Source: Bradyrhizobium sp. Y36 (GTDB lineage Bacteria > Pseudomonadota > Alphaproteobacteria > Rhizobiales > Xanthobacteraceae). Taken from it: a stretch of DNA of 64,000 nucleotides. Under the pieces are notes generated by a model. It was given only the letters and a program-made list of their open reading frames with translations, ran no database searches and was not told where the DNA came from. The translations under genes were made by a program, and so were the position numbers. This document shows positions 54,605 to 64,000 of the stretch, piece after piece (within the stretch, counting starts at the first letter, position 1; each line of letters opens with the position of its first letter). The DNA is taken from contig NZ_NWTI01000007.1 in assembly GCF_002531575.1 (NCBI RefSeq), positions 186,001-250,000 of the forward strand. Reading direction: 5' to 3'.

Positions 54605-55392
54605 GCGGCCCCAACTTCCTTCGACGCGTTCTGTCCGCGCGAGGTGGCGCCCATCTCGCTCGAGAACGCCACGCGGCTCGCCTGCATCATCTGCAAGGAG
54701 CGGACACGGCGGCGCAGAATCTCGTTGCGCATCGCGGCCAGATGCAGCGTGACGAACAGCAGCGTGAAGGCGATCGCCATCACCAGCAGCGGAATCAGGA
54801 ATGATTTGTCGAGCGCCGATCCGCCCATGCGCATCACCGAAGCCGGCTGGTGCAGCGTGTTCCACCAGTCGACCGAGAACTTGATGATCGGCAAATTGAG
54901 CGCACCGACCAGGGTCAGCACGGCGGCAGCGCGGGCGGCGCGCGAGGGATCGTCGACCGCGCGCCACAGCGCCATCAGGCCGAGATACATCAAGAACAGG
55001 ATCAGCACCGAGGTCAGGCGGGCGTCCCATTCCCAATAGGTGCCCCACATCGGCCGGCCCCACAGCGAACCCGTGAGCAGTGCGAGGAAAGTGAAGGCGG
55101 CGCCGATCGGAGCTGCGGCCTTGGCGGCGACGTCGGCGAGCGGATGCCGCCACACCAGCGTGCCCAGCGAAGCGATGCTCATCACGCCCCAGACGAACAT
55201 CGACAGCCAGGCATTGGGCACGTGGATGAACATGATCTTCACGGTCGCGCCCTGCTGGTAGTCGTCGGGCGCCAGCGCGGTTTGATAGAGACCGATCGCA
55301 AGCAGCAGGACGGTCGCGGCCGCAAGCCACGGCAGGACCCGCGCTGTCAGCGCGAGGAACCGCGTGGGGTTGGCGAGGTCGATCAGTGTCAT
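54601..55392 (-). CDS. ccmC: Haem exporter/chaperone permease CcmC
   Basis: 263 residues, six membrane helices and the periplasmic tryptophan-rich WWD-type loop [16 protein letters not shown] that holds haem for transfer to Ccm[12 protein letters not shown] contains one of the haem-ligand histidines. Located between ccmB (91-base gap) and ccmD (four-base overlap). Confidence 0.95.
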   Translation of the reverse strand: MTLIDLANPTRFLALTARVLPWLAAATVLLLAIGLYQTALAPDDYQQGATVKIMFIHVPNAWLSMFVWGVMSIASLGTLVWRHPLADVAAKAAAPIGAAFTFLALLTGSLWGRPMWGTYWEWDARLTSVLILFLMYLGLMALWRAVDDPSRAARAAAVLTLVGALNLPIIKFSVDWWNTLHQPASVMRMGGSALDKSFLIPLLVMAIAFTLLFVTLHLAAMRNEILRRRVRSLQMMQASRVAFSSEMGATSRGQNASKEVGAA

Positions 55393-55483
55393 GGTACCCT
55401 GATAATCATCGATGGCCGCTCAGGCAATCAGCACGAAAGCGAGGGACGAAAGTTGATCGGGGTCAACATCAATCGAGCCCAGT

Positions 55484-56152
55484 TCAGTCGAGACCATGCC
55501 GCAGGCTCGCTGCGGCTGCGAAGGGCCCGATCACGAGGCTGACCAGGGACAGCGCGCACAGGATCGAGAACGGCGCGCCGAACGTCATCGGGCCGACGAT
55601 CACGGCCTGCGAGGCTGCAACCCCGAAAATCAGCACGGGAATCGACAGCGGCAGCACCAGCACTGCCATCAAAAGTCCGCCGCGGTGCAGCGTCACCGCC
55701 AGCGCCGCGCCGATCATGCCGGTGAAGGTCAGCGCCGGGGTGCCCGCCAGCAGCGTCAGCGCCACCGCCCCGGTCGCGACCATGTCGAGGTTGAGCAAGA
55801 GGCCAAGCACGGGGGTTGCGACAATCAGCGGCAGGCCGGCCGCCAGCCAATGCGCCAGCGCCTTGGCGGCGCAGGCGAGTTCCAGCGGCGTCCGGCTCAT
55901 GGTGATCAGGTCGAGCGAGCCGTCCTCATGGTCGGCCATGAACAGCCGGTCGAGGGTGAGCAGGCTCGCCAGCAGCGCGCCGAGCCAGAGAATGGCCGGC
56001 CCCAGCCGCGACAGCAGGGCCAGATCCGGGCCGACCGCGAACGGCATCAGGACCACCACGGTCAGGAAGAACAGCACCCCGATCAGCGCCCCGCCGCCGA
56101 CGCGGAGTGCGATCCGGATGTCCCGGCGGATCAGGGCGGAGAGGGCGGTCAT
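55484..56152 (-). CDS. ccmB: Haem exporter permease CcmB
   Basis: 222 residues, the usual length, with six helices. RRDIRIALRVGGGALIGVLFFLTVVVLMPFAVGPD and ILWLGALLASLLTLDRLFMADHEDGSLDLI are typical. ATG 56152 (MTALSAL) is preferred to a start 16 codons upstream in the repeat. With CcmA it drives release of holo-CcmE. It is separated from ccmA by 271 bases holding a repeat. Confidence 0.95.
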   Translation of the reverse strand: MTALSALIRRDIRIALRVGGGALIGVLFFLTVVVLMPFAVGPDLALLSRLGPAILWLGALLASLLTLDRLFMADHEDGSLDLITMSRTPLELACAAKALAHWLAAGLPLIVATPVLGLLLNLDMVATGAVALTLLAGTPALTFTGMIGAALAVTLHRGGLLMAVLVLPLSIPVLIFGVAASQAVIVGPMTFGAPFSILCALSLVSLVIGPFAAAASLRHGLD

Positions 56153-56204
56153 GGGGGGCTTCCAGTGGTGATTGGAGCGTCGGCTATCAGCCCCGCACAT
56201 ACTG

Positions 56205-56374
56205 CGCTCCCTCCCCCCTTGTGGGGGAGGGTTGGGGAGGCGGGCAGCCCCGGGCGAGATGCTTTTGAGAGACGAGCTGCCAGCAGCCGAGTGCCTGCTT
56301 TCCGAACGCTAGGACCGATAAAGCGCGCCGTGTGGCACCCCCCTCCCTGTCCCTCCCCCACAAGGGGGGAGGGA
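56205..56374. repeat. Palindromic repeat between ccmA and ccmB
   Basis: Ends ctccctcccccctt/gtgggggagggt (56207-56232) and ccctccctgtccctcccccacaag with gggggagggac (56341-56374). The two C-rich/G-rich ends pair across about 165 bases. Common in Bradyrhizobium intergenic DNA. Unusual position inside the ccm operon. Confidence 0.8.
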
Positions 56375-56423
56375 CCGGAAAGGCCGAGGGCCAGCCGCTC
56401 GGAAAGCTGAGGGTCGATGCGAA

Positions 56424-57026
56424 TCATGCCACGCCCCCGATCCGCAGCTCTCGCGAATCGATCCCGAGCGGGGCGTGGGTCGCCGCGATGATCATGCCGC
56501 CGCGCGACAGGTGCTCGCACATCAGGCCGGCGAACATGTCCTGGCCGGCCACGTCAAGCGCATTGGTCGGCTCGTCCAGCAGCCAGACCGGGCGGCGGAC
56601 GGTCAGCAGGCGCGCCAGCGACAGCCGGCGGCGCTGGCCGGCCGACAGGAAGCCCGCGGGCAGGTGGGTGGCGTGCTCCAGCCCCACCGTGGCGAGGCTC
56701 TCGGTGAAGTCCAAACGCTCGCCGCCGAGAAAATCGGCCCAGAATGTCAGGTTTTCGGCCACGCTGAGGGCCGGCTTCAGGGCATCGCGATGGCCGAGAT
56801 AGTGGCACTGCTCGGGCAGCGTCAGCTCGGCATCGCCGCCTTCCAGCGCAATCTTGCCTCCCGCCGGCACCAGCAGGCCCGCGATCAGCCGCAGCAGCGA
56901 GGTTTTGCCCGATCCGTTGCGGCCGACGACCGCCACGGCCTCGCCGGAGACGGCCGCGAAATCGAGCCCGGCAAACACCTGGCGGCCGCCGCGCACGCAG
57001 ATGAGGTCGTGTCCGGACAGCTGCAT
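56424..57026 (-). CDS. ccmA: Haem exporter ATPase CcmA
   Basis: 200 residues, usual length. The ABC ATPase of CcmAB: Walker [10 protein letters not shown], signature [14 protein letters not shown], Walker [12 protein letters not shown] and the [19 protein letters not shown] segment specific to CcmA. ATG 57026 (MQLSGHDL) has GAGG upstream; a TTG 24 bases earlier would add eight residues. First gene of the ccmA-B-C-D-G unit, divergent from acnA. Confidence 0.95.
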   Translation of the reverse strand: MQLSGHDLICVRGGRQVFAGLDFAAVSGEAVAVVGRNGSGKTSLLRLIAGLLVPAGGKIALEGGDAELTLPEQCHYLGHRDALKPALSVAENLTFWADFLGGERLDFTESLATVGLEHATHLPAGFLSAGQRRRLSLARLLTVRRPVWLLDEPTNALDVAGQDMFAGLMCEHLSRGGMIIAATHAPLGIDSRELRIGGVA

Positions 57027-57136
57027 CTCGCCTCGTTTCAAGTCACTCAAAACCAGGCCTCAGGAAAACTTGGGGTAGCGCATGGGAATTTTTGGCTCGC
57101 GGTTGCTGCGGCACGATTGTGGCTGTGGCGGCGCGG

Positions 57137-57151
57137 TTAGAAAGCTTCTAT
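57137..57151. promoter_or_regulatory. Candidate Irr-binding iron control element (ICE) between ccmA and acnA
   Basis: ttagaa-agc-ttctat: inverted repeat TAGAA-N3-TTCTA, which fits the known Irr (ICE) box of alphaproteobacteria (AT-rich TTAGAA...TTCTAA). It is about 111 bases from the ccmA ATG and 116 bases from the acnA ATG. A tataag sequence (57149-57154) overlaps it. Iron/haem-dependent control of both units is inference. Confidence 0.5.
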
Positions 57152-57266
57152 AAGCCCGGAACTACTTGATGCAGCAACTCAACCTGCCCCTGCAAGCAGC
57201 CCAGCCTGATACGCTGACGGTGTTAAGATACCCCGCCGGGTATAACTAACAATTGGGATTTCCTAC

Positions 57267-59987
<2,721 letters not shown>

Positions 59988-60035
59988 GCGCGAATTTGTG
60001 AACGGTGGCTCACCGCGACGTGAGTAGAAGGTTAA

Positions 60036-60067
60036 ACGAAGGCGGCCTATCACAAGGTCGCCTTCGT
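60036..60067. terminator. Hairpin after acnA, probable weak terminator
   Basis: acgaaggcggcc (60036-60047) pairs with ggtcgccttcgt (60056-60067), eight-base loop, one G-T pair. It lacks a following T-run in either direction, so termination efficiency is doubtful; it may protect the acnA mRNA 3' end. Confidence 0.5.
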
Positions 60068-60217
60068 GCGTATGTGGCATGTTCTAGATGGGCCCGCCCG
60101 GCGGAAAACGTCCCTTTGGATGGCCTGGACGGTTGAGCATGCTGCGCCCCGTAAGACTACGGTGACCATCCGGCGATAAGATCCCCTTCCCACGAGCAAT
60201 GGTGTGCGGCGTTCGAC

Positions 60218-60994
60218 ATGACAACAATGACGGCTTCCCATCCGGTTTCACGTTGGTCCAGTGCCCTCTGGTCGGGCGCTCTCGGCATCTGTGCGATCGT
60301 CGCTGTCATTCGTCCTGCCGAGGCTGATCCCCGCGCCGTGGTCGAACTGTTCACCTCGCAAGGCTGCTCCTCCTGCCCGCCCGCCGACAAGATCATCGGC
60401 GATCTCTCCAAGGATCCCTCGGTCATCGCCCTGAGCATGCCGATCGATTATTGGGACTATCTCGGCTGGAAGGACACGCTGGCGGATTCGCGTTTCTCTG
60501 CACGGCAGCGCGCCTATTCGCGCATGCGCGGCGACCGTGAGGTCTACACGCCGCAGGTCGTGGTCAACGGCTCCACCCATGTCATCGGCAGCGATCGCGC
60601 CGGCATCGAGAGCGCGATCGGCAAGACCGACCAGGGCGGGGGCGTGATGAGCGTGCCGGTGACGATGTCGCTCGCCGGCAAGCAGATCAACGTGTCGGTC
60701 GCCGCAAGCAAGGAGCCGGCCGTCTCGCATGGCGAGGTCTGGATCTGCTCGATCGCCAAGTCGGTCCCGATCGCAATCACCCGCGGCGAGAATCGCGGAC
60801 AGCAGGTCACCTATCATAACGTGGTGCGCAATCTGCTGAAGGTCGGTGACTGGACGGGCCGTTCGGAAAGCTGGACGGTGCCGATCGAGAATCTCACGCG
60901 CGACGGCGTCGACGGCGCGGTGGTCTATGTCCAGGACGGCAGCCGCGAGCGACCGGGCCCGATGCTCGGTGCCGCCTACACGTCGCTGCACTGA
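60218..60994 (+). CDS. Exported DUF1223 thioredoxin-like protein
   Basis: 258 residues. Signal peptide/anchor (~14-36) then DUF1223: VVELFTSQGCSSCPPADKIIGDL with C50-x-x-C53 and YTPQVVVNG with the conserved cis-proline region. The thioredoxin-like fold and CxxC suggest a periplasmic redox protein, but natural partners are unknown. It lies 230 bases downstream of acnA on the same strand. Confidence 0.92.
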   Translation: MTTMTASHPVSRWSSALWSGALGICAIVAVIRPAEADPRAVVELFTSQGCSSCPPADKIIGDLSKDPSVIALSMPIDYWDYLGWKDTLADSRFSARQRAYSRMRGDREVYTPQVVVNGSTHVIGSDRAGIESAIGKTDQGGGVMSVPVTMSLAGKQINVSVAASKEPAVSHGEVWICSIAKSVPIAITRGENRGQQVTYHNVVRNLLKVGDWTGRSESWTVPIENLTRDGVDGAVVYVQDGSRERPGPMLGAAYTSLH

Positions 60995-61031
60995 TTCGAA
61001 TTGCTCCTGAGCGTCGCACGCTGCTCTCAAG

Positions 61032-61128
61032 CCTCAGGGTGAGGAGCGCGCTCTTGCGCGCGTCTCGAACCGTGAGGCCTCGCATCCTTCGAGACGCCGC
61101 GCGGAGAGCGCGGCCCTCAGGATGAGGG
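61032..61128. repeat. Palindromic repeat related to family D
   Basis: ggagcgcgctcttgcgcgcgtctc with gtctcgaa (61062-61069) / ttcgagac (61088-61095) and outer cctcagggtgagg ... ccctcaggatgagg. Related to 37530-37559 by the gaggagcgcgc core. Confidence 0.68.
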
Positions 61129-61191
61129 GAGAGAGCTTTCGCGGTGATGCTTTGAGAGAAGGCCGGCCGCGCCGGAAACATCTCGACACAA

Positions 61192-61330
61192 ACAAAAAAG
61201 GACCAACTTGCGTTGGCCCTCCTTGTCGCGCGTACAGACCCGATCCTGTTCGACCCCGGGGGGCTGGGGGCTGAGGAATCCGGAACCGAAAGGACCGGGT
61301 CAACGCACACAAGTCTTTTCGCAATGCAGG
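61192..61330 (-). ncRNA. Candidate structured small RNA with own terminator (unclassified)
   Basis: The minus strand ends in a terminator: ggg-ccaac-gcaa-gttgg-tcc (61219-61200; eight-base stem with a G-U pair) followed by TTTTTT (61199-61194). No minus-strand gene lies upstream within 780 bases. The preceding 100 bases can fold: gacccg near 61297 pairs with cgggtc near 61237, and aacgca (61301-61306) with tgcgtt (61209-61214). I could not find a clear promoter or match it to a known RNA family. Confidence 0.4.
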
Positions 61331-61590
61331 GCGGCAGTCGCTAGGCGGAAAAGCGGCGATACTATGATTCCTTCTAACGATCCCGTGACGGTTTGCCGCG
61401 ACAGAGTTCCACCTTTGCGTGTGGCGGGAGTCGCGCCTGATTCAATCGGTTGAGAACAGGTTGCATCGCCAAGTTCCATCAAGAGCCTTGCGGTGAGGAA
61501 CGGTTGGCGCAATCATGCCATTGTCATGATCCCCTGGTTCCGGGGACGGTTCGCGGGCCGGGGTCATGCCATGCGATGAGGAGGCTCTCC

Positions 61591-61962
61591 ATGAGTCTGA
61601 TGTCGGAGGATGCCGATCCGAGCGAGCAGCGCGCGGCGGCGCGCACCGCCGCCGCGAATGCGCAACAGAGCAGGGTGACGTTCAACCGGCTCGAGCTGCA
61701 TCGTATTCTCAATCTCTACGGCCGCATGGTCGCGGACGGCGAATGGCGCGACTACGCCATCGACTTCCTGAAGGACCGCGCCGTGTTCTCGGTCTATCGC
61801 CGCGCTTCGGAAGTGCCGATCTACCGCATCGAGAAGGACCCGCGCCTGGCGCGCAAGCAGGGCATGTACAGCGTGATCTCGGCGACGGGCCTGATCCTGC
61901 GCCGCGGCCACGAGCTCGAGCGCGTACTGCTGGTGATCGATCGCAAGCTGGCGGTGGTGTAG
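61591..61962 (+). CDS. DUF2794-family protein
   Basis: 123 residues from ATG 61591, preceded by GAGGAGGCTCTCC. Cytosolic, highly basic in the second half; VTFNRLELHRILNLYGRMVADGEWRDYAIDFLKDRAVFSVYRRASEVPIYRIEKDPRLARKQGMYSV covers nearly the whole DUF2794 domain. This small family is widespread in alphaproteobacteria with no known function. Confidence 0.9.
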   Translation: MSLMSEDADPSEQRAAARTAAANAQQSRVTFNRLELHRILNLYGRMVADGEWRDYAIDFLKDRAVFSVYRRASEVPIYRIEKDPRLARKQGMYSVISATGLILRRGHELERVLLVIDRKLAVV

Positions 61963-62021
61963 CGACGCGAACGGTGTCGTAAACCGGTAACCGGCATTGG
62001 TCTGACCGCACGAGCGGTGCT

Positions 62022-62111
62022 GTAGGGTGGGCAAAGGCGCATGGCGCCGTGCCCACGTCTTTATCTTCATAACGACAAGTGCGTGGGCACGCTACGCTTT
62101 GCCCACCCTAC
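62022..62111. repeat. Intergenic repeat family B copy 4
   Basis: gtagggtgggcaaaggcgcatggcgccgtgcccac ... gtgggcacgctacgctttgcccaccctac. Lies between convergent DUF2794 and GNAT genes, five bases before the latter's 3' end. Confidence 0.87.
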
Positions 62112-62116
62112 GAGAC

Positions 62117-62647
62117 CTACTTTGTCGGTACGCTTCTCCCGCCCTCGCCGAGGTCGCGCTGCATCATCACCGTGTCCAGCCAGCGGCCGAATTTCAGCCC
62201 GACATTGGGATGCGTGCCGATCATCTTGAAGCCGCCCCTGGTGTGCACGCCGATCGAGCCGGCATTGGCGGAATCGCCGATCACCGCGATCATCTGGCGG
62301 AAGCCGCGCGCCTCGCATTCGGCGACCAGCCGCTCCAGCAGCCTTGAGCCGACGCCGCGGCGGTGGAACGCGGGATCGAGATAGATCGAGTTCTCGACCG
62401 TGAAGCGGTAGGCCGGCCGGGGCCGGTAGGCGCCGGCATAGGCATAGCCGGCCACGCGGCCGTCGAGGATGGCGACGAAATAGGGATAGCCACCGTCGAT
62501 CAGCACGCGATAGCGGCGCGTCATCTCGGTGAGATCGGGCGGCTCCAGCTCGAACGTCGCAGTGCCCTCGCGGACGGCCTGCTGATAGATGGCGGTGATG
62601 GCGGGAAGGTCGGCCTCGGTGGTGGGCCTGATGTCTGGCGCGGTCAT
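62117..62647 (-). CDS. GNAT N-acetyltransferase, phosphinothricin acetyltransferase-like
   Basis: 176 residues, one GNAT fold. VRPATEADLPAI-type start (IRPTTEADLPAITAIYQQAV), acetyl-CoA-binding segment YLDPAFHRRGVGSRLLERLV, and RQMIAVIGDSANAGSIGVHTRGGFKMIGT, typical of the phosphinothricin/methionine-derivative acetyltransferase subgroup. It probably acetylates an amino-acid analogue or free amine; substrate unknown. ATG 62647. Single gene. Confidence 0.92.
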   Translation of the reverse strand: MTAPDIRPTTEADLPAITAIYQQAVREGTATFELEPPDLTEMTRRYRVLIDGGYPYFVAILDGRVAGYAYAGAYRPRPAYRFTVENSIYLDPAFHRRGVGSRLLERLVAECEARGFRQMIAVIGDSANAGSIGVHTRGGFKMIGTHPNVGLKFGRWLDTVMMQRDLGEGGRSVPTK

Positions 62648-62739
62648 GGGAGGAAGGATAGAGCGTCCCGGCGGTGGCCGGAAGGGGCTAACGCTGCTTC
62701 CACATCGTCATCGCGATCGCAGCAGCCATCTTCTCCGCT

Positions 62740-62841
62740 GTCATGCCCCGCGAAGGCGGGGCATCCAGTACTCCGAGACAGCACGGCTAGAACCGAGCCG
62801 CTGCGGCGTACTGGATCGCCCGCCTTCGCGGGCGATGACAG
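62740..62841. repeat. Two-hairpin intergenic repeat, family A copy 5
   Basis: Hairpin tgccccgcgaaggcggggca, atccagta, spacer, tactggat, hairpin cgcccgccttcgcgggcg, atgacag. Lies between the BI-1 terminator and the GNAT gene start. Confidence 0.87.
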
Positions 62842-62865
62842 CGGTGGGCGTCGCCATCCCGCCGC

Positions 62866-62897
62866 AAAACAAAAACCCCGGCCTCTCGGCCGGGGTT
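62866..62897 (-). terminator. Rho-independent terminator of the BI-1 gene
   Basis: On the minus strand aaccccggcc/ggccggggtt (62897-62888 with 62883-62874), loop gaga, then TTTTGTTTTG. Ten-base perfect stem, 25 bases after the stop codon. Confidence 0.94.
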
Positions 62898-62922
62898 CGT
62901 GTCCGTCTCTCGTACCTGGCGC

Positions 62923-63714
62923 TTACTCGCGCTGGCCGAGGAGCTGCAGCAGCAGCGTGAACAGGTTGATGAAGTTCAGGTACAGCGACAGTGCGCCGGT
63001 GATGGCCGCACGCTCTGCGATGTCACCGCCGGCCGAAGCGTAGCCGTAGATGTAGTCGTTCTTCAGCCGCTGCGTATCCCAGGCGGTGAGGCCCGAGAAC
63101 ACCAGCACGCCGACCACCGACACGATGAACTGCAGCATCGAAGAGGCCAGGAACAGGTTCACCAGGCTGGCGAGGACGATGCCGATCAGGCCCATGAACA
63201 GGAACGAGCCCATACCGGTCAGGTCACGCTTGGTGGTGTAGCCGTACAGGCTGAGCGCACCGAAGGTCGCCGCGGTAATGAAGAACACCCGCACGATCGA
63301 GGTGTGCGTGAACACCAGGAAGATCGACGAGAGCGAGATGCCCATCAGCGCCGAGAACACCCAGAACAGGATCTGGGCGGTCGAGGGAGCCAGACGGTTG
63401 ATGCCCGCCGAGATCACGAACACCATGGCGAGCGGCGCGAGCATGAACAGCCACTTCAGGGGGCTGACGAACATCGCGTAGCCGAACGGCGTCAGGAACA
63501 TCTTGCCGACGCGGACGGCGTCCGCGGTCGGGACGTCAGTCACGGCAGCCATGTAGACGCCGAGCGCGGCAAGGCCGGTGATGGCCAGGCCAATGCTCAT
63601 GTAGTTGTAGATGCGCAGCATGTAGGCGCGCAGGCCGGCATCGACCGTCGCGGCGTCAACACGCCCGGCGGCCCTGCCGAAAGGAGAAGCGTAGTTACGG
63701 TCTAGGTCCGACAT
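62923..63714 (-). CDS. Bax inhibitor-1/YccA-family membrane protein
   Basis: 263 residues, seven membrane helices. N-terminal SDLDRNYASPFGRAAGRVDAATVDAGLRAYMLRIYNYMSIGLAITGLAALGVY is the usual soluble N-terminus plus first helix; GLTAWDTQRLKNDY near the end contains the conserved acidic residue for the cation/pH-sensing site. Members act as pH-dependent calcium leaks or in membrane stress; the role here is inference. ATG 63714 (MSDLDRN) is chosen over a start 27 codons upstream. Confidence 0.93.
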   Translation of the reverse strand: MSDLDRNYASPFGRAAGRVDAATVDAGLRAYMLRIYNYMSIGLAITGLAALGVYMAAVTDVPTADAVRVGKMFLTPFGYAMFVSPLKWLFMLAPLAMVFVISAGINRLAPSTAQILFWVFSALMGISLSSIFLVFTHTSIVRVFFITAATFGALSLYGYTTKRDLTGMGSFLFMGLIGIVLASLVNLFLASSMLQFIVSVVGVLVFSGLTAWDTQRLKNDYIYGYASAGGDIAERAAITGALSLYLNFINLFTLLLQLLGQRE

Positions 63715-64000
63715 GGTCGAATTCCCGTTGGTTGGTCCGGTCCGGCATGAGGGTCGCCATGCCGCCGGTTCGTCAAATTCTATCTCGGATACCAATGCCA
63801 GCCGACTAAATTTTGGCTAACAATCGGGGCTCCGAACCCATTCGATATGTGGGAAACTAACACATTCACTGCAACCTTCCACGCGCGGCTGAATGTCGCC
63901 CTTGGCGGCAATCCTGACGCGAACCTGACGAGCAGTCGTGGTTAATCGCGGGAATCGTGCGATTCCGCATCTGTGCGGCCATCCGCTACATTTTGTCACA
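63715..64000. other. Gene-free upstream region of the BI-1 gene (window end)
   Basis: 286 bases to the window edge. Contains agccgactaaattttggct (63802-63820), a small inverted repeat about 90 bases before the BI-1 start. No other clear promoter element or gene found; a 60-codon minus-strand frame here is not supported. Confidence 0.45.

Larger units (their letters stand above)
60995..61590. other. Gene-free 596-base gap with a repeat, a hairpin terminator and a candidate RNA
   Basis: Contains repeat 61032-61128, a minus-strand terminator (61194-61219) and a structured region just upstream of it (61220-61330). From 61330 to 61590 no protein frame, promoter or clear palindrome could be supported. 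Confidence 0.55.

Noticed and set aside
61034..61324. 96-codon minus frame over the repeat and candidate RNA
   Set aside because: It crosses a terminator hairpin and a palindromic repeat, so it is unlikely to be translated as one product.
61190..61330. Whether the structured region is 6S RNA, SRP RNA or tmRNA
   Set aside because: No SRP tetraloop/GGAAGCAGCC motif, no tmRNA tag frame, and no clear 6S double-stem with central bubble. Left unclassified.

Overview
The window looks like a core chromosomal segment of a Bradyrhizobium-type alphaproteobacterium (Rhodopseudomonas/Bradyrhizobium lineage). The grounds are high GC, dense housekeeping genes, a malonyl-CoA synthetase that closely resembles the Rhodopseudomonas palustris enzyme as I remember it, genes typical of Hyphomicrobiales (DUF2794, DUF2336, DUF1223, DUF6455), and many intergenic palindromes of the kind seen in that group. 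The genus is an inference; no rRNA or tRNA gene was found to anchor it.

Layout. 1-8.4 kb: the N-terminal part of a proline-rich envelope protein, two small enzymes (PPOX, VOC), an FkbM methyltransferase, a fused ABC exporter and a membrane hybrid histidine kinase. 8.5-12 kb: sdhCDAB. 12-27 kb: TSUP transporter, matB, an SDR, a fasciclin protein, a cytochrome b/molybdopterin oxidoreductase pair, an MFS transporter, leuB, a hexapeptide acyltransferase, asd, carbonic anhydrase, a CitE-like lyase and an AraC regulator. 27-35.8 kb: a soluble triple-PAS chemoreceptor, a DUF6455 protein, a DXD glycosyltransferase, leuD, a divergent PPOX/HTH pair, a zincin and several small exported proteins. 35.8-44 kb: leuC, rplS, trmD, an inserted MFS/LysR pair, rimM, rpsP and ffh. 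44-57 kb: an MBL hydrolase, a SIMPL/GyrI-like exported pair, dapF-mtaB, DUF2336, an RluA-family synthase, ftsY, yciB and the cytochrome c maturation genes ccmABCDG. 57-64 kb: acnA, DUF1223, DUF2794, a GNAT acetyltransferase and a Bax-inhibitor-1 protein.

The genes serve mainly central metabolism (TCA cycle: sdh, acnA; leucine: leuBCD; aspartate family: asd, dapF), translation and protein targeting (rpsP, rplS, rimM, trmD, mtaB, ffh, ftsY) and haem-protein assembly (ccm). leuC/leuD/acnA/sdhB/mtaB all carry Fe-S clusters, and an Irr-like (ICE) inverted repeat lies midway between ccmA and acnA, which suggests iron control of that divergent pair.

I saw no prophage, insertion sequence, CRISPR array, toxin-antitoxin or defence island. 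I do not claim a new multi-gene system. The points most worth a second look are the ICE-like site, a candidate structured RNA on the minus strand near 61.2-61.3 kb with its own terminator, the covarying two-hairpin repeat family, the MFS/LysR insertion that splits the rpsP-rimM-trmD-rplS cluster, and an exported GyrI-like protein. Coding capacity is high; the gene-free stretches above 300 bases are listed as features.
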